Below, in pieces: positions 30,128-37,987 of a stretch of 64,000 bases of DNA. The position numbers were made by a program, and so were the translations under genes. The DNA is taken from positions 53,135 through 117,134 of the forward strand of contig NZ_JAGQBB010000009.1 in the NCBI RefSeq assembly GCF_024345415.1, written 5' to 3'. This stretch comes from Synechococcus sp. Tobar12-5m-g. GTDB taxonomy: Bacteria > Cyanobacteriota > Cyanobacteriia > PCC-6307 > Cyanobiaceae. The notes beneath the pieces were generated by a model. The model ran no database searches. It had not been told where the DNA came from and saw only the letters and a list, made by a program, of their open reading frames with translations. The first letter of the stretch is position 1; each line of letters opens with the position of its first letter.

Positions 30128-30712
30128 TCAGGGTGCCTTCGGTGCCGGCTTGGCTTCCGGTTCGCCGCGCAGTCCGTCGAGGGGGGATTCGGAGAAGAAC
30201 CACACCAGATCGGAGATCGAACTGGCCTTGCTGGCCAGGCTGATCAGGGCGGGGATGCTGATCGCCATCTGATTGACCGGATAGGCCTCCAGAAAGCCGA
30301 GTGGTGTGAGCGTTCCGTTGCCCTGATTCAGTCCCAAGATCACCGCGGAGCGCAGGGCGGGAACCCCGGTCTGGGGGGCGCTCAGGGGCGCGATGATGCC
30401 GGCCAGCCGCTCCAGCAGCGCCGAGCCGATCCGGGTGTTGAGCAACCGGCTGGTGAGCACCAGGGGAAGGGTCACCTTCTGGTTCAGCAATTTCGAAACC
30501 TCGGCCGGATTCTGGCGGCTCAGGCTCAGCAGGTTTCCCAGCAAGCCGCGCGCTTCGCCGGTCTGGGCAAGGTGCGCCAGGTCTGCCACCGGAATCGAGC
30601 GGCGAAAGGCGCCGCTCACCAACACGATCTGCTCGGCGGCCTGCAGGCCAGGCGCGGCCATGCTGAGGGAGAGTCCCAGCAGGGCTCCCCAGAGTTTCGA
30701 GCTTCTGGGCAA
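30128..30712 (-). CDS. DUF1400 (alpha/beta hydrolase N-terminal-like) exported protein
   Basis: 194 residues. A signal peptide (about residues 1-25, Leu-Trp-Gly-Ala-Leu-Leu-Gly then Leu-Gln-Ala-Ala) is followed by the DUF1400 helical domain, which in many cyanobacterial proteins precedes an alpha/beta hydrolase but here stands alone. It probably acts in the periplasm or thylakoid lumen, with unknown function. The TTG start has GGAG upstream at suitable spacing and no ATG fits better. A proline- and lysine-rich tail ends it. Confidence 0.75.
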   Translation of the reverse strand: MPRSSKLWGALLGLSLSMAAPGLQAAEQIVLVSGAFRRSIPVADLAHLAQTGEARGLLGNLLSLSRQNPAEVSKLLNQKVTLPLVLTSRLLNTRIGSALLERLAGIIAPLSAPQTGVPALRSAVILGLNQGNGTLTPLGFLEAYPVNQMAISIPALISLASKASSISDLVWFFSESPLDGLRGEPEAKPAPKAP

Positions 30713-30745
30713 GGATCGCTCCGGATCTACGCCGAACTCTAGAAG

Positions 30746-32680
30746 CTATCGAGCTGAAGCCAAACCAGCCCTGGCGCCGATGTCCGGGGCCACCAGCACA
30801 TCCCGCAACAGCCGCACCACGCTGCGCTCGGCAAGTCCCTGGGCCAGCTGGAGTCCCATACGCCGCAGGTCGGGTTCCGCCAGTAGCCGCGGCAGGCGGT
30901 TCAGCAGCAGCTGGGGTTCGAACCCAGGCAAGGACCGCAGGATCTCCAGCAAGGGCTCGATCGGTGCCAGGCCCAGCAGCGAATCCTCTGGGCTCGCCGC
31001 GCGAGCACCCCGAAGCCCAGGCGGCTGAAGCCGCTTCGGCAGTCGGCGGCCCAGGTTCTGAAACGCTTGCCAGCCCACCGCATCGACCCGGTCCACCAGG
31101 GCGTCCACCAGTTGCTGGCGCAGCATCCCCCCCCGGGGTGAGAACAGAAAATCGAGCACCTGATCGAGCAGCCCTTCCACGTCAAGCTGGTCCTGGAGGG
31201 AGGCGCTGCTGATCAGGTTCTCCAGGCGCTGCCAGCGGAAGTCGTCGCCTTCGAAGAGCATCTCCCGCAGGCTGCGGCGCAGGGCCGGATCGGGATCCTC
31301 CATCAGGCGGCGGGCGAAGTAGGGATAGGCGGCACCAAGAATCTTGAACTCCGGGTCCACGCTCAGGGCGATGCCCTCCAGGGTCACCAGGGAGCGAATG
31401 ATCAGGGCGTAGTAAGGAGGAACCTGGAACGGGAAGCGATACATCACCCCCGAGAGGTCGTCGGTGACGGCCTTGAAATCCATCCGGCTCACCCCCATCT
31501 CCAGGGCCTGGCCGAACACCGCCTCGAAGGCCGGCACGATCGGCTGCAGGTCCACCTGTTCCCCCAGGAACCCCAGGGTGACGAAATCGGTGGAGAGGGC
31601 GTCGAAGTCGCGATTGACCAGGTGAACAACCGCCTGGATCAGCCCGGTGCGGGATTCGCGGCTCACCTGGCTCATCATGCCGAAATCGAGGAAGGCCAGC
31701 CGACCGTCCGCCATCGCCAGCAGATTGCCGGGGTGGGGATCGGCGTGGAAGAAGCCGTGCTCCAGCAGTTGCTCCAGGCTGCAGTTCACCCCCACCCGCA
31801 CCATGTCATCGGGGTCGATGCCCAGGGCTTCCACCGCCTTGAGGTTGGTGAGCTTGACCCCATCGATCCACTCCATCGTCAGCACCCTCCGGCTGGTGGC
31901 CTGGTGGTAGATGGCCGGTACGGCGATGCGGGGGTTGTGGCGGTGCAGGCGGGCGAACGTCTCGGCGTTGGTGGCTTCGTTGAGGTAGTCCATCTCCTCG
32001 AACACCCGCTGGCCGAGCTCATCGATCAGGGCGACCAGGTCGCTGCGAATCAACCGGACATTGCGGTTCAGCCAGGCGGCGATGTTCCGCACGATGTAGA
32101 GATCGAGGGTGATCTGCTCCCGCAGGCCCGGTCGCTGAACCTTGACCGCCACTGCCTGACCGCCTTTGAGCCGGCCCCGGTGCACCTGGCCCAGCGAAGC
32201 GGCCGAGATCGGCTCCCGGTCGAGTTCGGCATAGATCTCCTCCACCGGAGCACCGAGGTCCTCTTCGATGCAGGCCATGGCCAGGGCGCTGTCGAAGCCC
32301 GGCAGTTGATCCTGCAGTTCCGCCAGGGCCTCCAGCAGCACCGGCGGCACGATGTCGGGCCGCGAGGAGAGGGCCTGACCCGCCTTGATGAAGGCGGGCC
32401 CCAGGCTGGCCAGCAGATCCGCGCATTCCGTGGCGCGAGCCTGGGCCCGCTCCGGGTTGGCCAGCAGGCCACTGAAGCGGTCGAAGCCCACCCCCAGCAG
32501 AAACAGCCCGATTGGCACGAGCGTCTGCCATAGCCTCCTCACCAGCCGCTGCGGATGGCCGGCGTAGATGCGGCTGATCGCTTCCGGGTCGTAGCGAAGC
32601 AGGCCCGCCGCTTCGATGAAATCGCTGAGCTCGGGCGGGGCGCCCCCGCTGTCGGAGCGAACCATCGTGGGGAGGAGCAC
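30746..32680 (-). CDS. ABC1 (UbiB/AarF) family atypical kinase
   Basis: 644 residues. The family signature is complete: Gly-Pro-Ala-Phe-Ile-Lys-Ala-Gly-Gln (KxGQ motif, about residue 95-105), Ala-Ala-Ala-Ser-Leu-Gly-Gln-Val-His in the Ala-rich nucleotide loop (here Ile-Ser-Ala-Ala-Ser-Leu-Gly), and the catalytic His-Ala-Asp-Pro-His-Pro-Gly-Asn and Asp-Phe-Gly. Cyanobacterial members act at membranes in quinone or prenyl-lipid metabolism, but the substrate here is not evident. GTG at 32680 is preferred over ATG at 32665 because AGAAGAGG precedes it at proper distance. Confidence 0.9.
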   Translation of the reverse strand: MLLPTMVRSDSGGAPPELSDFIEAAGLLRYDPEAISRIYAGHPQRLVRRLWQTLVPIGLFLLGVGFDRFSGLLANPERAQARATECADLLASLGPAFIKAGQALSSRPDIVPPVLLEALAELQDQLPGFDSALAMACIEEDLGAPVEEIYAELDREPISAASLGQVHRGRLKGGQAVAVKVQRPGLREQITLDLYIVRNIAAWLNRNVRLIRSDLVALIDELGQRVFEEMDYLNEATNAETFARLHRHNPRIAVPAIYHQATSRRVLTMEWIDGVKLTNLKAVEALGIDPDDMVRVGVNCSLEQLLEHGFFHADPHPGNLLAMADGRLAFLDFGMMSQVSRESRTGLIQAVVHLVNRDFDALSTDFVTLGFLGEQVDLQPIVPAFEAVFGQALEMGVSRMDFKAVTDDLSGVMYRFPFQVPPYYALIIRSLVTLEGIALSVDPEFKILGAAYPYFARRLMEDPDPALRRSLREMLFEGDDFRWQRLENLISSASLQDQLDVEGLLDQVLDFLFSPRGGMLRQQLVDALVDRVDAVGWQAFQNLGRRLPKRLQPPGLRGARAASPEDSLLGLAPIEPLLEILRSLPGFEPQLLLNRLPRLLAEPDLRRMGLQLAQGLAERSVVRLLRDVLVAPDIGARAGLASAR

Positions 32681-32737
32681 TTCACCTCTTCTAAACGAAT
32701 CCAGCCACCGCTACGGTCGGGCCACTGACCGGAGACC

Positions 32738-34429
32738 GTGGTGCTCACGGGCCTGCGCCTCGAGAACATCGCCCTGATCGACGGCCTGGAGCTCAGCTTC
32801 GACCGGGGTTTCACGGTGCTGACCGGCGAAACCGGCGCCGGTAAATCCCTGTTGCTCGATGCCCTCGATGCCCTGCTCGGCGGCGCCCAGGGCAGCCAGG
32901 GAGCGCGGCTGTTGCGCCAGGGCTGTGAGCGGGGCCTGATCGAGGCCTGTTTCGAGATCTCGGCGCCGGTGCGGGCCTGGCTGGCGGAGCAGCATCTCGA
33001 CGGCGACGAACCGGAGCTGCTGCTCAGCCGCGAGTGGCGGCAGATGGCCGATCGGCTCCAGAGCCGCAGCCGGCTGAACGGGGTGGCGGTGAACCGGGCC
33101 CAGCTGCTGGAACTCCGCCCCCTGTTGCTGGAGATCACCGTGCAGGGCCAGACCCAGCAGCTGGCCCGGCCCGGGCAGCAGCGCCGCTGGCTGGACCGTT
33201 TTGGCGGCGAGGAGTTGCTGGCCCTACTGGAGCCGGCCCGCGCCGCTCAGCGGCGCTGGAAACAGGCCGTCGCCGCCCTGGAGCAGGCCCACAGTGATCG
33301 CCAACGGCTGGAGCAGGAGCGCCGGGTTCAGCAGCAGCTCCTTGATGAACTGGAGGCGGCCCGGCTGGAGGAACCGGGCGAGCGGGCCGCCCTGGAGGCC
33401 GACCAGGATCGTTTGGTCCACGGGGTGCGGCTCCAGGAGGGGGTGATGGCCCTGATCGGTCGGTTGCAGGAGGGGGCCGAGGGGGCGCCGTCGGTGTTGG
33501 ATCACCTGGCCGCCTGTGAGCAGGAACTGCAGGCGATGGCCGCCCTGGATGCGGACCTGCAGCCCAGGCTGCGGGCCCTGGTGGAGACCCTGAGCCAGGT
33601 GCAGGATCTGGCCCGGGATCTGGACCGCTACAGCGCCGGCCTGGAGAGCGAGCCGGAGACCCTGGCCATCCTGCAGGATCGGATTGCCCAATTGCGCAGC
33701 CTGGAGCGGCGCCATGGGCTGGATCTGGCGGAGCTGATCGCCGAGCGAGATCGCCTCAGGAAGTGGCTCGGGCCTGGTGGTGGTGAGGCCTCCCTGGCCC
33801 AGTTGGAAGGGGCGGAGCGGCAGGCCCGCCAGGAGCGCGATCGCCTTCATGGCCAGCTCAGCGAGCTGCGGCGCCAGGCCGCCGCCCGGCTGCAGGAGCA
33901 GTTGATGACGGCCCTGCGGCCCATGGGCCTGGCGGCGGTGCGCTTCGTCGTGGGGGTGGAGCCCGCCACCGCCGGTGAAGAGGGATCCGATGCGGTGCGG
34001 TTCCTGTTCTCCGCCAACCCAGGCCAGCCCCTGGCGCCCCTGGCGGAGGTGGCCTCAGGAGGGGAGATGAGCCGCTTTCTGTTGGCCTTCAAAACCTGCC
34101 TTGCGGCCACCGATCCCCACGTCAGCCTGCTGTTCGATGAGATCGACGCCGGTGTCAGCGGCCGGGTGAGCGGCGCCATGGCCGATCTGCTGCATCGCCT
34201 GGCCGGCCAGCGCCAGGTGTTCTGCGTCACCCACCAGCCCCTGGTGGCCGCGGCGGCCGATCATCACTTCCGGGTGAGCAAGCAGGTGGAGGAGGGCCAG
34301 ACCCTGACGCGGGTGTCCCACCTGCGGGACACCAAGGAGCGGCAGCGGGAGCTGGCCGAGCTGGCCGGTGGCGATTCGGGCGAGACCCGCAGCTACGTGG
34401 CCAGTCTGTTGGAGAAGCGGGCGGCCTGA
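32738..34429 (+). CDS. recN: DNA repair protein RecN
   Basis: SMC-like ATPase that holds DNA ends during double-strand-break repair. 563 residues. Walker A is TGETGAGKS near the N-terminus, the middle holds two coiled-coil arms, and the C-terminus has the Ser-Gly-Gly-Glu signature, Walker B (Leu-Leu-Phe-Asp-Glu-Ile-Asp) and Val-Thr-His-Gln. GTG start with GGAG 4 bp before it. The gene is divergent from the ABC1 kinase with 57 bp between starts. Confidence 0.96.
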   Translation: MVLTGLRLENIALIDGLELSFDRGFTVLTGETGAGKSLLLDALDALLGGAQGSQGARLLRQGCERGLIEACFEISAPVRAWLAEQHLDGDEPELLLSREWRQMADRLQSRSRLNGVAVNRAQLLELRPLLLEITVQGQTQQLARPGQQRRWLDRFGGEELLALLEPARAAQRRWKQAVAALEQAHSDRQRLEQERRVQQQLLDELEAARLEEPGERAALEADQDRLVHGVRLQEGVMALIGRLQEGAEGAPSVLDHLAACEQELQAMAALDADLQPRLRALVETLSQVQDLARDLDRYSAGLESEPETLAILQDRIAQLRSLERRHGLDLAELIAERDRLRKWLGPGGGEASLAQLEGAERQARQERDRLHGQLSELRRQAAARLQEQLMTALRPMGLAAVRFVVGVEPATAGEEGSDAVRFLFSANPGQPLAPLAEVASGGEMSRFLLAFKTCLAATDPHVSLLFDEIDAGVSGRVSGAMADLLHRLAGQRQVFCVTHQPLVAAAADHHFRVSKQVEEGQTLTRVSHLRDTKERQRELAELAGGDSGETRSYVASLLEKRAA

Positions 34430-34580
34430 AGCAGCGCCCAGTTCGTAGCGCCCCAGAAGGGCTGAACGTTGAATTCAGTGGCAAAGTGGGGTGATGACGC
34501 CCGCAACGCAACCCACAACCCAGCGCGACGACCCTTCCAGCGCCAGCTCCACGGCTGCGCCGGATCGATCTGAAGGCTAG

Positions 34581-34808
34581 GTGGATGGGGCGGAGGTGAG
34601 AGCTAGCTTGATTGAGCAGGTGGAGGTGCTGCTGCGCGAGTCGGGCAACGACGAACCCTTCGATGCCGCCGCCTGGGTCGACCGCTGGCTGCGGCGCCCC
34701 AACCATGCCCTTGGCGGCGCCAGTCCTGAGCATTACCTGAACAGCCGCGATGGCGAGACCGTGCTCTCCAGCTTGATCGGCGCCATGGCGGCAGGCTCCT
34801 ACATGTGA
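34581..34808 (+). CDS. Orphan MbcA/ParS/Xre-type antitoxin fragment (DUF2384)
   Basis: 75 codons with the toxin-binding pattern of this antitoxin family: Trp-X-X-X-Trp-Leu, then Asn-His-Ala-Leu-Gly-Gly-Ala-Ser-Pro and Tyr-Leu, then Ser-Leu-Ile-Gly-Ala-Met-Ala-Ala-Gly-Ser-Tyr. The upstream DNA-binding half is absent and no RES-type toxin follows, so it is probably a remnant. It marks the left edge of the conflict island after recN. Confidence 0.55.
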   Translation: MDGAEVRASLIEQVEVLLRESGNDEPFDAAAWVDRWLRRPNHALGGASPEHYLNSRDGETVLSSLIGAMAAGSYM

Positions 34809-34872
34809 TCCCCTGGGGTTGAGCGATGCGACCACCATCTGGCGCAGGATGAGGGAACCAAGGGGAGGGAAG

Positions 34873-35277
34873 TTATGAACCCAACCACTCCTGTTCCAGG
34901 TTGATGAGTGCTCGGAACTCAGGATCTTGATGCACCAAGCTTGCATCGTTTTCCAGTGCGGCCGCGGCGATCCAGGCATCCGCCACGGACAGGGCGTTCA
35001 ACGCGTTGATCTCGGCGGCTGTTTCCAGCAGTGGGCCTGAGGCCTCCACCCATTGCATGGGGAGGCTGAGGAGCTGTTCATCGGCGAGCCTGGCTTTCGC
35101 CTCGCCCTCATCCTTCCAGACGCGGTAGAGAACTTCCATCCGCGTCATGAAGCAGATCAAGCAAATTCCTTGTCCTGTGGCGGCCAGCCGCAGAACTTCT
35201 GCGACCCGCAAGGCACCGGCTTCGTTGTCCCTAAGGGCAAGCAGGGCCGAGGTGTCCAGCAGCCAGCGGTGGCCCAT
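34873..35277 (-). CDS. PIN-domain toxin (VapC type)
   Basis: 134 residues, full length for VapC ribonucleases. The acidic metal-binding residues are in place: Leu-Leu-Asp-Thr-Ser-Ala near the N-terminus, a central Met-Glu-Val, and Val-Ala-Asp-Ala-Trp-Ile-Ala-Ala-Ala near the C-terminus. Its ATG directly follows the TGA of the AbrB-type antitoxin gene, the usual antitoxin-first arrangement. The target RNA is unknown. Confidence 0.88.
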   Translation of the reverse strand: MGHRWLLDTSALLALRDNEAGALRVAEVLRLAATGQGICLICFMTRMEVLYRVWKDEGEAKARLADEQLLSLPMQWVEASGPLLETAAEINALNALSVADAWIAAAALENDASLVHQDPEFRALINLEQEWLGS

Positions 35278-35514
35278 TCAGTGTTCCCTGGCCCGATCGA
35301 GGCCCCGATTAGTGAGCAACCGCGCGAGGCTGCCGCCCTTCCCCGACCCCCGGAAGGCATCGATGGGGTCGTTCTTCACTGGCACCACCCGGATCGAGCC
35401 ATCCCCTTCCACGAACCACTCCAGCCGGCAAGCCGGCCCGAGGTCGTAGCGTTGGCGAATCGCGGCGGGAATCACCCCTGGTTTGCGCCATACCATCGGG
35501 GCCAGCGGCGCCAT
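35278..35514 (-). CDS. AbrB/MazE-type antitoxin for the PIN toxin
   Basis: 78 residues. The swapped-hairpin DNA-binding segment includes Lys-Pro-Gly-Val-Ile-Pro-Ala-Ala-Ile-Arg-Gln-Arg-Tyr. The C-terminal Pro-Ile-Asp-Ala-Phe-Arg-Gly-Ser-Gly-Lys-Gly-Gly is common in antitoxins paired with PIN toxins. ATG at 35514 is used, with 35496 as a shorter choice. Only 18 bp separate it from the divergent SEFIR-FGE gene, so the antitoxin, usually an autorepressor, may affect that gene's promoter. Confidence 0.8.
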   Translation of the reverse strand: MAPLAPMVWRKPGVIPAAIRQRYDLGPACRLEWFVEGDGSIRVVPVKNDPIDAFRGSGKGGSLARLLTNRGLDRAREH

Positions 35515-35532
35515 CGGCCGAAACGGCTGACC

Positions 35533-36933
35533 ATGGGCAACCCTTCGGTGTTCCTCTCCTATTCCCACGACTCGCAGGCCCACAAGGACTGGGTGCGCAA
35601 GTTGGCGGAGGATCTGCGCAGCCAGGGCGTGGACGCCACGCTGGATCAATGGGATCTGAGAGCCGGCGCCGATCTGGTGGCCTTCATGGAGGCGGGGATC
35701 CGCGGGGCCGACCGGGTGTTGATGGTGTGCACCGGCACCTACGTGCGCAAGGCGGAGCAACGCAAGGGGGGCGCGGGTTACGAGGGCATGATCGTGACCA
35801 GCCACGTGGCCCGCTCCACCGACACGGTGAAGTTCATCCCCCTGGTCCGCGACAACCCGGCCGACCCCCTGGTGCCGGACTTTTTGGGCCCCCGCCTCTG
35901 GCTCGACTTCCGCGACGACGAGCTCTACGCCGAGCGACTTGAGGATCTGCTGCGGGAGCTGCATGAGCTGCCCCGCTACCGCAAGCCGCCACTGGGGCGG
36001 CCTGCGTTCCTGCAGGACCTGGCCAAAGCCGAGGCTCAGCCAGCCGTGGAGCCGCCGGTGTTGACTCCCGCGCGATTCAACGCCACCCAGGGCCTTCTGC
36101 TGCGTCAGGGCGACCAGTGGCAGCTTGAGAGGCGCCATCTGTTTTTGGATGGCTACTTGGAGGAACTTGCGCTTGGCGTGTCCCTTTCCATGGTGAAGAT
36201 CCCGGCGGGCACGTTCCTGATGGGCTCTCCCCAGGATGAGCCGGAGAGGTTGGACCGAGAGGGCCCTCAGCACAAAGTGACGCTGGGCTCTTTCTTAATG
36301 GCGCAGACGCCGATCACCCAGGCCCAATGGCGGGCGGTGGCTAGCTGGCAGAAGGTGGAGCGCTACCTGAAGCCCGATCCCTCCAGCTTGAAAGGGCCGA
36401 ATCGTCCGGTGGAGCGGGTGAACTGGTTTGAAGCGATGGAGTTCTGCCATCGGCTGAGCCTGCGCACTGGCAAGCTCTACGGCCTACCCAGCGAGGCCCA
36501 GTGGGAGTATTCCTGCCGCGCCGGCAGCACCAGGCCGTTTCATTTCGGAGACACGCTCACGCCGGAGCTGGCCAACTATGACTGCAATTACACCTATGGA
36601 AAAGGTCCTAAGGGCACCTACCGAGAGCAGACCACCGAGGTGGCCAGCTTCCCGGCCAATGCCTGGGGCCTCCACGATCTGCACGGCAATGTGTGGGAGT
36701 GGTGCGAAGACCACTGGCACAACTATTACCATGGTGCTCCAGACGATGGGAGTGCCTGGCTGGATCCGTCTGCCAGAGAAGGTTCTAGAAGGCTGCTGCG
36801 CGGCGGCTCCTGGAGCGCCCTCCCCAGGAAGTGCCGCTCGGCCTACCGCAACCACCTCGGGCCCGGCGACGCCTCCCTCAACGTCGGTTTCCGTGTGGTC
36901 TGCCTCCCCCAGGGGCCTTCCCTCAACAATTAA
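35533..36933 (+). CDS. SEFIR/TIR - FGE-like protein, DGR target 1
   Basis: 466 residues. Residues 1-150 are a SEFIR/TIR-type domain (PSVFLSYSHDSQAHKDWV, then Asp-Gln-Trp-Asp-Leu, then Cys-Thr-Gly-Thr-Tyr), unlike the TIR of targets 2 and 3. After a linker, residues about 205-460 form an FGE-sulfatase-like fold ([49 protein letters not shown]). Residues 421-460 are encoded by the variable repeat and only six residues follow it. Intracellular, no signal peptide. I infer that the FGE part recognises a ligand and the SEFIR part signals or kills. The active-site cysteines of true formylglycine enzymes are not visible in the RGGSW region. Confidence 0.9.
   Translation: MGNPSVFLSYSHDSQAHKDWVRKLAEDLRSQGVDATLDQWDLRAGADLVAFMEAGIRGADRVLMVCTGTYVRKAEQRKGGAGYEGMIVTSHVARSTDTVKFIPLVRDNPADPLVPDFLGPRLWLDFRDDELYAERLEDLLRELHELPRYRKPPLGRPAFLQDLAKAEAQPAVEPPVLTPARFNATQGLLLRQGDQWQLERRHLFLDGYLEELALGVSLSMVKIPAGTFLMGSPQDEPERLDREGPQHKVTLGSFLMAQTPITQAQWRAVASWQKVERYLKPDPSSLKGPNRPVERVNWFEAMEFCHRLSLRTGKLYGLPSEAQWEYSCRAGSTRPFHFGDTLTPELANYDCNYTYGKGPKGTYREQTTEVASFPANAWGLHDLHGNVWEWCEDHWHNYYHGAPDDGSAWLDPSAREGSRRLLRGGSWSALPRKCRSAYRNHLGPGDASLNVGFRVVCLPQGPSLNN
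36793..36912 (+). repeat. DGR variable repeat VR1
   Basis: 120 bp aligned to the template at 62542-62661 without gaps. By hand count it differs at 13 positions, every one an adenine in the template (for example three AAC codons read AGC, GCC and CTC). All non-adenine template positions are unchanged. Confidence 0.95.
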
Positions 36934-37000
36934 ACCCTTAATCCCTCAACACTCGGCTGTTGCTTAACCCTGGCTGTTGTGGGTGGCGCCGTAGGCGCCT
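36913..37000 (+). repeat. Conserved block 3' of VR1 with GGCGCC hairpin
   Basis: After the VR come the six-codon tail, a stop and a block with ATCCCTCAACACTCGGCTGT shared by the other VRs. At 36986-37000 lies GGCGCCGTAGGCGCC, a 6-bp stem with a 3-nt loop. The position directly behind the VR suggests a role in retrohoming. Confidence 0.8.
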
Positions 37001-37043
37001 TCGATTGTTTGCCCCTTGGCCTGCCTTCCCTGAACGACCTCAC

Positions 37044-37215
37044 CCCGGCCCAGTTCGCTGAGGTGTGTGCCGCCAACCCGGCGGCAGGTCCAGCATGCGC
37101 AACACGCGTCTGTTGATGCGTCTCCAGCTTTGGGCTGATCGTCAGGGCGGCTGGGTGCTGTTCGACAGCTCATGCAGCTTCCGTCTCCCCGATGGCTCGG
37201 TGCTCAGCACTTAGC
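37044..37215 (+). pseudogene. Uma2-family endonuclease remnant
   Basis: An early part (Gln-Phe-Ala-Glu-Val-Cys-Ala-Ala-Asn-Pro) changes frame before a piece from the ATG at 37095. That piece reads Arg-Leu-Leu-Met-Arg-Leu-Gln-Leu-Trp and then GGWVLFDSSCSFRLPDGSVL before a stop at 37213. This is the PD-(D/E)XK core start of Uma2 proteins, abundant in cyanobacteria. The active-site end is lost. A related N-terminal scrap follows VR3. Confidence 0.65.
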
Positions 37216-37260
37216 GCCTGGAGCCGGCAACGATCTTGGCGATGGTCAGCCCACGCTGGA

Positions 37261-37644
37261 TCAACCCGGCACCAGTTGGATGGGGCACCTCGGGCCAAAC
37301 GCGTTTGCCAGCCTGCGATCCGCTGTCAGCAGGTGGCACGAGAGGGTCTCCGCCAGGGCCACGTAGGTGGCGTCGTAGGCGGTGAGATTCCCCCTCAGCT
37401 GCCAGACGCGGCCCAGCAGGTCCGCGCTGCCGTGGAGGCGGATGCCGAGAGTGGCCAGCACGATGATCATCCGCTCGGCTTGGGGAGGGTCCAGCTGGCC
37501 GCCCAGGCTCAGGCGCCGCAGTACCGACACCACCTCAACATCCACCAGATGGGGTGCATGGATGGGGAGTGAGGAAAGGCTCCGCCGTGCAGGCCCATCA
37601 TTCAGCAGGGCGGCCACCACCGCTGAGGCATCGGCCACGATCAC
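37261..37644 (-). CDS. PIN-domain toxin (VapC type)
   Basis: 127 residues, full length. The N-terminus reads Met-Ile-Val-Ala-Asp-Ala-Ser-Ala-Val-Val (first Asp), then Val-Asp-Val-Glu-Val, and later Tyr-Asp-Ala-Thr-Tyr-Val-Ala-Leu-Ala and Thr-Ala-Asp-Arg-Arg-Leu, which are the metal-binding acids of VapC. GTG start overlaps the antitoxin stop by 4 bp. It is a metal-dependent RNase by family. Confidence 0.88.
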   Translation of the reverse strand: MIVADASAVVAALLNDGPARRSLSSLPIHAPHLVDVEVVSVLRRLSLGGQLDPPQAERMIIVLATLGIRLHGSADLLGRVWQLRGNLTAYDATYVALAETLSCHLLTADRRLANAFGPRCPIQLVPG

Positions 37645-37862
37645 CGTTCGTCCCGTTCCGAGCCCAGGGCGGCCACGATGGAGTCGGTCGGCACCGCCAG
37701 ATCCGGCAGGGCGGCCAGTTGGGAGGCGGCGTTCGCCCTGCGGGAGGCTTCGCTGAGTTCACGCACAGCAAAGGCACTGAGCGGCAGGCCCGCTTGGGTG
37801 GCGAGCCGTTCGAGGCGCTCGGCGACCTCGTCAGGGACGTTGCGAAGGTAGAGCGTCCGCAT
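37641..37862 (-). CDS. FitA/VapB-type antitoxin
   Basis: 73 residues starting Met-Arg-Thr-Leu-Tyr-Leu-Arg-Asn-Val-Pro, a ribbon-helix-helix N-terminus, with a C-terminal tail (Ala-Leu-Pro-Asp-Leu-Ala-Val-Pro) that would wrap the PIN toxin encoded next. The start is at 37862. A degenerate copy of its C-terminal part lies upstream of target 3 (50330-50431), which shows that this gene and the following promoter region were duplicated together. Confidence 0.8.
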   Translation of the reverse strand: MRTLYLRNVPDEVAERLERLATQAGLPLSAFAVRELSEASRRANAASQLAALPDLAVPTDSIVAALGSERDER

Positions 37863-37987
37863 GGGGCTTTCGGGCTGCTTGCTGTCTGCTAGCAGCCTAC
37901 CGCTGGCAGCGGCTGGCCTTTGCTGGCGCCTTACTCTCGCCACCAGACTCGTTCCGCACCGGAACGGCCCGCGCCTGGCTGCATGCG

